Shown: positions 19,878 through 26,946 of the stretch, in pieces
Position numbering within the stretch: the stretch's first letter is position 1
How the letters are laid out: each line of letters opens with the position of its first letter
Source: an uncultured Chlorobiota bacterium
Lineage (GTDB): Bacteria; Bacteroidota; Ignavibacteria; UBA10030; UBA6906
NCBI GenBank assembly: GCA_900696645.1
Contig: CAADGV010000007.1
Location: forward strand, 186,001-250,000
Reading direction: 5' to 3'
Length of the DNA stretch: 64,000 nucleotides
Made by a program: the position numbers and the translations under genes
Notes under the pieces: model-generated
What the model was told of the DNA's origin: nothing
The model's input: only the letters and a program-made list of their open reading frames with translations
The model's database searches: none

Positions 19878-20036
19878 CACCACCAAGGCACGAAGACGCC
19901 AAGAGTATTAGAACCCATGTTTCAAGAACCAGACAAAGAGACTGTTCGGGTTGCTTCAATTTCAACGCTGTTATAGTAAAAGACGGAATAAGAATCATTT
20001 TTTCAAACAACTTGGTGCCTTGGCGCCTCCGTGGTA
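19878..20036 (+). repeat. Inverted-repeat element 2 with a shorter GxxExxY remnant
   Basis: The left arm at 19878-19903 and right arm at 20011-20036 repeat the arms of element 1 almost exactly, in tandem 30 bases downstream. The interior has shrunk to about 107 bases. It ends 10 bases before the folD ATG, so the right arm forms the folD leader. Confidence 0.75.
19955..20006 (+). pseudogene. Short C-terminal remnant of a GxxExxY gene
   Basis: The frame encodes FNFNAVIVKDGIRIIF, matching the terminal INFNVPLIKGGIKRII of the intact copy with one lysine lost. Everything upstream of this tail is deleted. Confidence 0.65.
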
Positions 20037-20046
20037 GTCTTTCAAC

Positions 20047-20937
20047 ATGAGTGCAACAATTATCGACGGCAAAGCAATTGCCGCACAAATCAAATCAGAG
20101 GTCAAACTCGAAGCCGATAGCCTGAAGCGGGAACACGGCATTGTGCCCGGACTCGCATTCATACTGGTTGGAGAGAATCCGGCTTCGCAATCGTACGTCC
20201 GGTCGAAGGGGAAAGCGTGTAAGGAACTCGGTTTCCACTCGGTCACAGAAGAACGCCCTTCGACAATTTCGCAGGATGAGATTCTGAAACTCATCCACAC
20301 ATTCAACAGCGATCCGAACATACACGGCATTCTCGTTCAGCTTCCGCTTCCGAAACACATTGACGAGAATGAAGTGATTATGGCGATTGATTGGCGGAAA
20401 GATGTCGACGGCTTTCATCCGGTTAATGTCGGCAAGCTTGTTATTGGCCAACCCTGCCTGCGGCCGTGTACGCCTGCCGGCGTGCAGGAGCTTCTCGTTC
20501 GTAGCGGCAACGATCCTGCGGGCAAGCATGTTGTCGTTGTCGGTCGCAGCAACATTGTGGGCAAGCCGGTGATGAATATTCTCTTGCAGAAACAGCAGGG
20601 GGCGAATGCCGTTGTTACGATTGCACACACGGGCGGCGGCGATATTGCGAAGTACACCAAGCAGGCGGACATTGTTGTAGCGGCAATCGGCAAAGCCGAG
20701 GCAATTACCGGCGACATGCTGCAGCCAGGCTGTGTTGTCATTGACGTGGGAATTAACCGTGTGGCAGATGCATCAACAAAGACCGGATCGCGGCTTGTCG
20801 GCGATGTTCACTTTGCCTCTGCATCGCAGGTAGCCTCGGCAATCACGCCGGTTCCCGGTGGCGTCGGGCCGATGACGATCGCAATGCTGATGAAGAATAC
20901 GCTGCAGGCGGCAAAGAATTTGAGTTCAACAACATAG
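20047..20937 (+). CDS. folD: Bifunctional methylenetetrahydrofolate dehydrogenase / cyclohydrolase
   Basis: Interconverts 5,10-methylene-, methenyl- and 10-formyl-tetrahydrofolate for purine and formyl-Met synthesis. At 296 residues it has the standard length. The signature SQSYVRSKGKACKELG carries the catalytic lysine. The dinucleotide-binding part shows VVVGRSNIVGKPV and the closing motif is TPVPGGVGPMTIAML. The ATG is 10 bp after the right arm of the degenerate repeat element, so its native leader may have been replaced. Confidence 0.96.
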   Translation: MSATIIDGKAIAAQIKSEVKLEADSLKREHGIVPGLAFILVGENPASQSYVRSKGKACKELGFHSVTEERPSTISQDEILKLIHTFNSDPNIHGILVQLPLPKHIDENEVIMAIDWRKDVDGFHPVNVGKLVIGQPCLRPCTPAGVQELLVRSGNDPAGKHVVVVGRSNIVGKPVMNILLQKQQGANAVVTIAHTGGGDIAKYTKQADIVVAAIGKAEAITGDMLQPGCVVIDVGINRVADASTKTGSRLVGDVHFASASQVASAITPVPGGVGPMTIAMLMKNTLQAAKNLSSTT

Positions 20938-20954
20938 GCGTGTTTCACGCTTTT
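20938..20954 (+). terminator. Short hairpin after folD
   Basis: GCGTG (20938-20942), a TTT loop and CACGC (20946-20950), followed by TTTT. The 5-bp stem is weak but sits directly after the stop codon. Confidence 0.4.
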
Positions 20955-21041
20955 ACGTTAGCCGTCCCGAAGGGTGGCGACACCGCCAATAACATCATAT
21001 ACATCAATTTACTATCACTTGACCTAAAGAAGGAGAAAACA

Positions 21042-21506
21042 ATGAAAGAACAATATCGCAAGCAAATTATCGATCTGCTCACCGTTGCATATTGGATGGA
21101 AATCGAAACCGTTACCAACTACATCGCCAACTCCGTGCATCTCGACGGCGTGCGTGCCGAGGAAATCAAAAAGTCGCTTGCGGCCGACATCACCGCAGAA
21201 TTGACGCATGCCCAGATGTTGGTGAAGCGAGTGAAGGAACTCGGCGGGGCGGTTCCGGGTTCGATGCAGTTCAAGCCAACACAGAAGTCACTGCAACCAC
21301 CGCAGGATTCGACCGATGTTGTTGCCGTTATCAAAGGAGTTATCGAAGCGGAAGACGGGGCGATTGAGCATTACGGAAAGTTGATCGAACTCTGCGGCGA
21401 CGCGCATGATTATGTGACGCAGGATTTGTGCATTACCCAGCTTGGCGATGAAGAGGGTCACCGAACGGCTTTCGCCGGTTATCTGAAGGAATACACCAAA
21501 GGCTGA
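21042..21506 (+). CDS. Ferritin-like domain protein
   Basis: A 154-residue four-helix-bundle protein of the ferritin/bacterioferritin type. Candidate di-iron ligands are visible in MEIETVTNYIANS, ELTHAQM, IEAEDGAIEHYGKL and GDEEGHRTAF. ATG 21042 has a clear ribosome site (AAGAAGGAG) and removes a non-conserved prefix. Probable roles are iron storage or peroxide detoxification. Nearby are a ferredoxin and a Rieske protein, a loose iron/redox neighbourhood. Confidence 0.85.
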   Translation: MKEQYRKQIIDLLTVAYWMEIETVTNYIANSVHLDGVRAEEIKKSLAADITAELTHAQMLVKRVKELGGAVPGSMQFKPTQKSLQPPQDSTDVVAVIKGVIEAEDGAIEHYGKLIELCGDAHDYVTQDLCITQLGDEEGHRTAFAGYLKEYTKG

Positions 21507-21556
21507 CCCTTGCGGCGTATTGCAATTAGTATCGGGATTTCTTAGGTTTCCAATGG

Positions 21557-21922
21557 ATGGAAGACCTGTTCACAAGGGGTATTGAGGAATTCAACAGGCA
21601 GTATTTCTTTGAGGCGCACGACCTGTGGGAGGAAGTCTGGAGGGATTCCACAGGTCATAACAGGCTCTTCTATCAGGGGTTGATACAAACCGCGGTCGGC
21701 TTCTACCACCTTTCCAACAACAACTTCAAGGGAGCAGACAGCCAACTCGGCAAGGCTTTGACGAAACTTGAAGACTACCTGCCGTTCTTTCATGGAATCA
21801 ATACACAACAGCTTGCGGCCGGTGTTCGCTTGTGTCTTGCGGACATCCGGCATGCGCATGAACGAACGGATGGGTTTGATGAGTCGAAAATACCTCGCAT
21901 ACGGTTGGCCGGCTCGGAATGA
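21557..21922 (+). CDS. DUF309 domain protein
   Basis: A 121-residue helical protein with the DUF309 core FFEAHDLWEEVWRDSTGHNR, followed by FYQGLIQTAVGFYHL. The E-x-H-x-x-W-E pattern near residue 20 is the family signature. Function is unknown; the family often accompanies small metabolic genes. ATG 21557 is chosen over ATG 21553, which is out of frame. No strong ribosome site is visible. Confidence 0.85.
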   Translation: MEDLFTRGIEEFNRQYFFEAHDLWEEVWRDSTGHNRLFYQGLIQTAVGFYHLSNNNFKGADSQLGKALTKLEDYLPFFHGINTQQLAAGVRLCLADIRHAHERTDGFDESKIPRIRLAGSE

Positions 21923-21944
21923 AACGATGAACCACTTAGAATAA

Positions 21945-22307
<363 letters not shown>

Positions 22308-22326
22308 AGGCTTGTTCAGAGTCTGA

Positions 22327-22365
22327 AACGGGTCGGTCTTCGCCGCGGGGACCGACCTGTTTTTG
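22327..22365 (+). terminator. Intrinsic terminator after the ferredoxin gene
   Basis: A 12-bp stem with one wobble pair (AACGGGTCGGTC 22327-22338 with GACCGACCTGTT 22350-22361), followed by a T-rich run. Confidence 0.88.
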
Positions 22366-22388
22366 TTTTGCGGACTGCTGAAGGGCAG

Positions 22389-22920
22389 CCACGAAGCAGG
22401 ACACAAAGGCACGGGGGCACGAAGTATCACGAAGCATTCAGAGGAATCCTGAGGTGAACCATGCAGGCGGATGAAAAACAGAAGACAGAATACGCCCCAC
22501 TGTCCGAACGTGAAGAAGAAATCGGAAGAAACATCGTCGAGTCTGCCCTCAGTGTTCATAGAGCCCTTGGCCCCGGTTTGCTCGAGAAAGTATATGAAGT
22601 GTGCTTCTGTCATGAGTTGCGGAAGAGAGGATTTGAAGTTCAACCGCAAATCGAAATTCCGATTCAGTACGATGGAATTACCTTTGATGAGGGAATGCGA
22701 TGTGACGTCCTTGTTGAGAGTTTGGTTATTTGTGAGCTTAAAGCGGTGGAGCAGCTAAACCCCGTTTGGGATGCTCAACTCCTCAGCCAATTAAGAATGG
22801 CCAACAAAAGACTGGGAAATCGTATCAACTTCAATGTACCTCTCATAAAAGGCGGCATCAAGAGAATTATCAACTGATCAGGAGAACCTTTGTGAGACTT
22901 TGTGTCTTAGTGACTTCGTG
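22389..22920 (+). mobile_element. Inverted-repeat-flanked GxxExxY element (intact copy)
   Basis: The left arm at 22389-22434 is made of CACGAAG/CACAAAG units and the right arm at 22888-22920 of CTTTGTG/CTTCGTG units in inverted order. Between them is one complete gene (22461-22877). The same layout is seen as decayed copies at 19634-20036 and as an empty pair of arms at 30786-30899. No transposase is encoded, so mobility is inferred from the dispersed copies. Confidence 0.6.
22461..22877 (+). CDS. GxxExxY protein (PD-(D/E)XK nuclease-like)
   Basis: A 138-residue protein named for its motif G39-x-x-E42-x-x-Y45 (LGPGLLEKVYEV). A nuclease-like core follows: D82 (MRCDVLVE), then E92-x-K94 (CELKAVEQ), the spacing of PD-(D/E)XK enzymes. 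The end INFNVPLIKGGIKRII is the family's usual closing motif. Biochemical function is unknown. The gene lies between inverted repeats and related fragments occur twice nearby, so it behaves as cargo of a small repeat element rather than as part of a local operon. Confidence 0.85.
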   Translation: MQADEKQKTEYAPLSEREEEIGRNIVESALSVHRALGPGLLEKVYEVCFCHELRKRGFEVQPQIEIPIQYDGITFDEGMRCDVLVESLVICELKAVEQLNPVWDAQLLSQLRMANKRLGNRINFNVPLIKGGIKRIIN

Positions 22921-22932
22921 TCGAAGAAAACA

Positions 22933-23781
22933 ATGAACATCGGCAACTACAACCTTTACTCAATACAAACCGGCACCTTTGCCCTCGACGGCGGCGCCAT
23001 GTTCGGCGTTGTTCCGAAGACGATGTGGGAGAAAGCAATTCAACCGGACGAGAAGAACCGCATCGGTATGGCGGCACGGGCGTTGCTTCTTATCGGCAAC
23101 GGCAGGAAGATTCTGATTGACGACGGCAACGGCTCGAAATTCAATGATAAGCTTCGTTCTATTTACAAAATAGACAACAGCCGGAACGATCTGCTTTCTT
23201 CGTTGAAGAAACTCGATCTTTCTTCCGCCGACATCACTGACGTCATCCTGACTCATCTACATTTCGATCATGCGGGCGGCTCGACGTTCAGAGATGCGGA
23301 CGGTATAGTCAAGCCGACGTTTCCGAATGCGAAATACTACGTGCAGCGCGAGCATTGGGAGGCGGCAAACAACCCCACGGAGCGAGACAAGGCGAGCTTC
23401 TTCCGTGATGATTTCATGCCGTTGTACGAGCACGGCATGATGAACTTCACCGAAGGTGAAGGCGAAATTCTCCCCGGCATCTCCTGCAGGATTTGCAACG
23501 GCCACACCTCGGCGTTGCAAGCCCCGCTCATCTCGGATGGAGAAACCACGCTGCTGTACGTTGCCGACTTGATGCCGACGATTGCCCATGTGCAGCTTCC
23601 CTGGATTATGGGATACGACCTGCGCCCGCTTGTTACGCTTGAAGAGAAGCGGCGAATTCTTAACGAGGCTGTCGAGGGTAATTGGACTTTGTTCTTTGAG
23701 CATGATGCAACGGTCGAGACATGCCGATTGCAGCGAACAGACAAAGGCATCGTTGCCGTGAATCCTTCGCCGCTCGGTTAG
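22933..23781 (+). CDS. MBL-fold metallo-hydrolase
   Basis: A 282-residue metallo-beta-lactamase-fold protein with the metal signature THLHFDHAGG near residue 108, a third ligand in NGHTSA, an aspartate in VADLMP and a late FFEHD. This arrangement resembles lactonase and glyoxalase-II-like members; the substrate cannot be told. ATG 22933 excludes a prefix that lies in the right arm of the GxxExxY element, which ends 12 bp upstream. The insertion may therefore have replaced its original promoter. A Rieske protein starts 5 bp after its stop. Confidence 0.85.
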   Translation: MNIGNYNLYSIQTGTFALDGGAMFGVVPKTMWEKAIQPDEKNRIGMAARALLLIGNGRKILIDDGNGSKFNDKLRSIYKIDNSRNDLLSSLKKLDLSSADITDVILTHLHFDHAGGSTFRDADGIVKPTFPNAKYYVQREHWEAANNPTERDKASFFRDDFMPLYEHGMMNFTEGEGEILPGISCRICNGHTSALQAPLISDGETTLLYVADLMPTIAHVQLPWIMGYDLRPLVTLEEKRRILNEAVEGNWTLFFEHDATVETCRLQRTDKGIVAVNPSPLG

Positions 23782-23786
23782 CCCGA

Positions 23787-24107
23787 ATGCCGGCCGAATT
23801 TATCAAAGTAGTCAGAGTGTCGGATCTTCCGGAACGTGGCGGCAAATTCATCAGAATTGGAGATGATGAGATTGCGCTCTTCAGGGTGGATGGAAAACTC
23901 TTTGCAATCAACAACGTTTGCGCACACCAGCACATCTCGGCATTGCATCAGGGAATCGTAAGCGGAGTGAATGTGACATGCCCGATGCACGGCTGGACGT
24001 ATTCTTTGGAAACAGGGAAAGCAGTCAGCGGAAGCGGATGCGTCAAAACGTATCCCGTGAAAGTTGTGGGAGAGAATGTGTTCATAGAAGTCGAAAGAGC
24101 AGACTGA
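23787..24107 (+). CDS. Rieske 2Fe-2S protein (NirD/ferredoxin-like)
   Basis: A 106-residue small Rieske domain. The cluster ligands are CAHQH (C-x-H, near residue 41) and CPMHGWTYSLETGKAV (C-x-x-H, near residue 63). The single-domain size fits NirD or dioxygenase ferredoxin components that pass electrons to a larger enzyme. It starts 5 bp after the MBL hydrolase, so the two are probably co-translated. No terminal oxygenase or nitrite reductase is nearby. Confidence 0.88.
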   Translation: MPAEFIKVVRVSDLPERGGKFIRIGDDEIALFRVDGKLFAINNVCAHQHISALHQGIVSGVNVTCPMHGWTYSLETGKAVSGSGCVKTYPVKVVGENVFIEVERAD

Positions 24108-24115
24108 AATTGTGA

Positions 24116-24149
24116 GTTGGCTAAAGCCTGCGACTTCAGTCGTAGGGAA
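24116..24149. repeat. REP-like palindromic repeat
   Basis: GTTGGCTAAAGCC is followed by the perfect palindrome CGACTTCAGTCG (24132-24143). This resembles a widespread class of extragenic repeats (GACTGAAGTC with GGCTTTAGCC). Only one copy was noticed in this window. Confidence 0.45.
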
Positions 24150-24196
24150 TGAATAACTGAGACAGTTCCGGTAACCGATTCTTCGGTTCTCATGCC

Positions 24197-25144
24197 ATGC
24201 ACGCAACAGAAAAGGTTAAGACTAAAGCGCTCGATCTTGGTTTCACGAAGGTTGGAATTGCGAAAGCAGAGCCGCTGACGGCTGAGGCGGAGCATCTGCG
24301 AGAATGGTTGCATCGGGGCTACAACGCTTCAATGGATTGGATGTTCCGCAACGTTGAAAAACGCGTCGATCCGCGCGCAATCGTGCCCGGGGCAAAGTCT
24401 GTAATTTGCGTTGCGCTAAACTACTACACACCGGCGCAGCATTCAAACAAGCCGGGCGTTGGAAAAATTTCCCGCTACGCTTGGGGTGATGATTACCATG
24501 ACATTCTCACCGGAAAACTCAAGCAGTTGTGGGGGTGGCTTCAGCAGGAATTCCCCGGCATTGAAGGCCGCTATTATGTTGATACCGGCCCAGTTATGGA
24601 CAAAGTGTGGGCGCAACGGGCTGGCATCGGCTGGATTGCGAAGCACACGAATGTCATCACGCAGGATTTCGGCTCGTGGGTTTTTCTGGGCGAGCTTATT
24701 ACGACACTCGAACTCGATGCCGATCAACCTGCAACCGATCACTGCGGCACATGCACGCTTTGTATCGAGGCTTGTCCGACGAATGCAATCGTTGAAGAAT
24801 ACGTCGTAGATTCAAACAAGTGTCTTTCATATCTTACCATCGAACATAAGGGGGAGATTGAAGGTGAGATACGGCATCAATTTGAGAATTGGATTTACGG
24901 CTGCGATATTTGTCAGGATGTGTGTCCGTGGAATCACAAATTCTCAGCAGAGACAGATGAAGAGAATTTTGAACCGCGAGACTGGAATGTTGCCCCGGAC
25001 CTTGAAGATTGGATCGATATGACGCAAGAGGGTTTCAGCAGAAAATTCAAGGGAAGCCCGATCAAAAGAACAAAGCTTGCAGGATTGAGACGAAATGTCG
25101 GGATTGTCCTGGAACATCAGCATGATCCGAATGAGGCAAGGTGA
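24197..25144 (+). CDS. queG: Epoxyqueuosine reductase
   Basis: Last step of queuosine synthesis in tRNA: a cobalamin- and 4Fe-4S-dependent reductase that converts epoxyqueuosine to queuosine. The 315-residue protein has the QueG core (NYYTPAQ, YVDTGPVMDK, RAGIGWIAKHTN) and two cluster motifs, CGTCTLCIEACPTNAI and CDICQDVCPWN. It is somewhat short at the C-terminus compared with forms that carry HEAT repeats. It stands between a repeat and trxB. Confidence 0.94.
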   Translation: MHATEKVKTKALDLGFTKVGIAKAEPLTAEAEHLREWLHRGYNASMDWMFRNVEKRVDPRAIVPGAKSVICVALNYYTPAQHSNKPGVGKISRYAWGDDYHDILTGKLKQLWGWLQQEFPGIEGRYYVDTGPVMDKVWAQRAGIGWIAKHTNVITQDFGSWVFLGELITTLELDADQPATDHCGTCTLCIEACPTNAIVEEYVVDSNKCLSYLTIEHKGEIEGEIRHQFENWIYGCDICQDVCPWNHKFSAETDEENFEPRDWNVAPDLEDWIDMTQEGFSRKFKGSPIKRTKLAGLRRNVGIVLEHQHDPNEAR

Positions 25145-25206
25145 CCCGATTTTGCGTGCTGTTTCATCTAACCTGACACACAGAAAATCCATCAGGAAAA
25201 CGGAAT

Positions 25207-26151
25207 ATGTCAAACCATCATACATTAATCATTATCGGTTCGGGTCCCGCAGGGTTTACAGCAGCATTGTATGCGGGTCGCGCAAACCTGAATCCTGTCG
25301 TCTTTGAAGGGATTCAACCCGGCGGACAACTCACCATCACAACTGAAGTCGAAAACTATCCCGGCTTTGCCCAAGGTATCATGGGGCCGGAGTTGATGGA
25401 CATTATGCGAGCGCAGGCACAGCGGTTCGGGGCGCAATCCATCTACAAACTTATCACAAGAGTAGATTTCTCTCAACGTCCTTTCAAACTCTGGGCGGAC
25501 GAAGAGGAATACACTGCCGACGCTGTTATTGTTGCGACCGGCGCTTCGGCCAAGCTGCTCGGCCTTCCTTCAGAGAAGGAGTACATGGGCTACGGCGTTT
25601 CTGCGTGTGCAACATGCGATGGCTTCTTCTTCAAGAATCAGGAAGTGATTGTTGTCGGCGGAGGCGATACTGCTGTTGAAGAGGCTACGTTCCTTACAAA
25701 GTTCGCATCGAAAGTGACGATTGTTCATCGGCGCGATGCGTTGCGTGCATCAAAGATAATGCAGGAGAAGGCATTCAAGAATCCGAAGATTGCATTTGCA
25801 TGGGATTCCGTCGTTGAAGAAATCCTCGGCAAAAGCGAAAACGGCAAGAAACTCGTTACAGGTGTTCGACTCAAGAATGTCAAAACCGGCGCCGTTACGG
25901 ACCTGAAGGCCGACGGCGTGTTCATGGGAATCGGACATCAACCCAACACATCTCTTTTCAAAGGTCAGCTTGAGATGGATGAGGTTGGGTATCTCAAGTT
26001 GAGAAACCGCAGCACGCGAACGAACATCGCGGGAGTATTTGCTGCGGGCGATGTTGCCGATAGCGTCTATCGTCAAGCAGTAACTGCCGCAGGATCGGGC
26101 TGTGCCGCTGCCATTGATGCCGAACGCTGGCTCGAAAGCCAGCACGATTGA
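25207..26151 (+). CDS. trxB: Thioredoxin-disulfide reductase
   Basis: An NADPH-dependent flavoprotein that keeps thioredoxin reduced. The 314 residues carry the FAD motif IIGSGPAGFTAALYAGRA, the redox-active disulfide C134-A-T-C137 followed by D, the NADPH motif VVGGGDTAVEEA and the closing FAD motif FAAGDVADSVYRQAVTAAG. The gene appears monocistronic: 62 bp separate it from queG and a new promoter lies directly downstream. Confidence 0.96.
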   Translation: MSNHHTLIIIGSGPAGFTAALYAGRANLNPVVFEGIQPGGQLTITTEVENYPGFAQGIMGPELMDIMRAQAQRFGAQSIYKLITRVDFSQRPFKLWADEEEYTADAVIVATGASAKLLGLPSEKEYMGYGVSACATCDGFFFKNQEVIVVGGGDTAVEEATFLTKFASKVTIVHRRDALRASKIMQEKAFKNPKIAFAWDSVVEEILGKSENGKKLVTGVRLKNVKTGAVTDLKADGVFMGIGHQPNTSLFKGQLEMDEVGYLKLRNRSTRTNIAGVFAAGDVADSVYRQAVTAAGSGCAAAIDAERWLESQHD

Positions 26152-26171
26152 TTCTCAGCAGTTTCGGGAGC

Positions 26172-26200
26172 TTGACAATAGGGACAGAATGCAGTATATT
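26172..26200 (+). promoter_or_regulatory. Consensus promoter for the ribbon-helix-helix gene
   Basis: TTGACA (26172-26177), a 17-base spacer and TATATT (26195-26200) form a near-ideal vegetative promoter. The predicted start is near 26207, about 32 bases before the ATG. The -10 box is embedded in a palindrome. Confidence 0.82.
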
Positions 26201-26220
26201 CTACTGCATAATTACTGTAT
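26189..26220 (+). promoter_or_regulatory. Probable operator overlapping the -10 box
   Basis: The arms ATGCAGTA (26189-26196) and TACTGCAT (26202-26209) are perfect inverted complements around a 5-base centre that includes the -10 region. A third half-site, TACTGTAT, follows at 26213-26220, 11 bases (about one helical turn) after the second. Ribbon-helix-helix dimers bind such short repeated half-sites, and the gene just downstream encodes one, so autorepression is likely. Confidence 0.65.
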
Positions 26221-26238
26221 CTTAGAAGGAGCAGCAGA

Positions 26239-26448
26239 ATGGCAACAACAAGAGTTACGGCAGATTTCGATGCAGAGGCCTACAAAGCCCTGAACGAAGT
26301 TGCTGAGTTGCTGGGAACGACAAAAGCCGACGCAATCAGAAGGGCGCTCGGGCTAAGTCGCTACGTACTGAAGCAAAAGCACAACGGAAAGAAACTCATT
26401 CTCGAAGATGAGGATGGGAAAGATAAGGTCGAGATCGTTACCCTGTAA
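26239..26448 (+). CDS. Small ribbon-helix-helix (CopG-like) protein
   Basis: A 69-residue protein. The N-terminal strand TTRVTADFD and two helices (AYKALNEVAELLGTTKADAIRRAL) are typical of ribbon-helix-helix DNA-binding proteins. The C-terminal 25 residues are charged (KLILEDEDGKDKVEIV) and may bind a partner. The ribosome site is AGAAGGAG. The start follows a strong promoter overlapped by a palindrome. Such proteins are often antitoxins, but the gene that follows by 8 bp does not resemble a known toxin. Confidence 0.75.
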   Translation: MATTRVTADFDAEAYKALNEVAELLGTTKADAIRRALGLSRYVLKQKHNGKKLILEDEDGKDKVEIVTL

Positions 26449-26455
26449 TCCCCTC

Positions 26456-26737
26456 ATGGCAAAAGCGAGCGGCTCACACGAATCAGTCACAACCGAACGG
26501 GTCGGGCTTGTCGAATCGGTGAGTGACCCGGAAATCAGGAAGTCTGTCCAGCGTTTGCGCGAACGCGTTCGCGGCCAGACTGTGATTGCCTTGTTAATTA
26601 CAATGCTCGCCATCTACATCATGCCGATTGCGTTTCCGGAGTCTGCGGACAAGATGATCCCTATTTCCGAGAAGCTTCTCACGGCACTCATCGGCTTGCT
26701 CGGCACTGCGATAGCATTCTACTTCAGGAACGACTAA
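26456..26737 (+). CDS. Small membrane protein of unknown function
   Basis: A 93-residue protein starting 8 bp after the ribbon-helix-helix gene and presumably in its transcript. The N-terminal 40 residues are hydrophilic. Two membrane helices follow (about residues 41-58, TVIALLITMLAIYIMPIA, and 72-88, LLTALIGLLGTAIAFYF), ending in RND. I do not recognise the family. A membrane effector under control of the upstream repressor is one possibility. Confidence 0.55.
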   Translation: MAKASGSHESVTTERVGLVESVSDPEIRKSVQRLRERVRGQTVIALLITMLAIYIMPIAFPESADKMIPISEKLLTALIGLLGTAIAFYFRND

Positions 26738-26946
26738 CCGCATCGTTTCATCTCGCATCTTCTTCATCGAATCATCCCAGTTTGTTGAATGTCAGAACAA
26801 TTTTCTGTAATCTCTCTCCGAAACAAGTGTTCTTCATTCAGCAATCTCACTCCGTTATTGTGAGTACGAAACATCTCCGGGCGGAAGGATGATGGTACGA
26901 GAGTCGTGCTTACGATGAATAGACTCTGACGGTGTTCTGAAAAGAG
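26738..26946. other. Intergenic stretch before the sensor kinase, no gene seen
   Basis: About 210 bases without a convincing reading frame, hairpin or consensus promoter. The sensor kinase has no obvious ribosome site beyond GAAAAGAG just before its ATG. Confidence 0.4.

Noticed and set aside
19634-20036. Possible CRISPR array
   Set aside because: The repeats are inverted rather than direct, only two copies exist, and the DNA between them encodes recognisable protein remnants rather than spacers.
26239-26737. Classical toxin-antitoxin pair
   Set aside because: The first gene fits an antitoxin-like repressor, but the second is an unknown two-helix membrane protein with no toxin motif, so I do not name it a toxin-antitoxin system.
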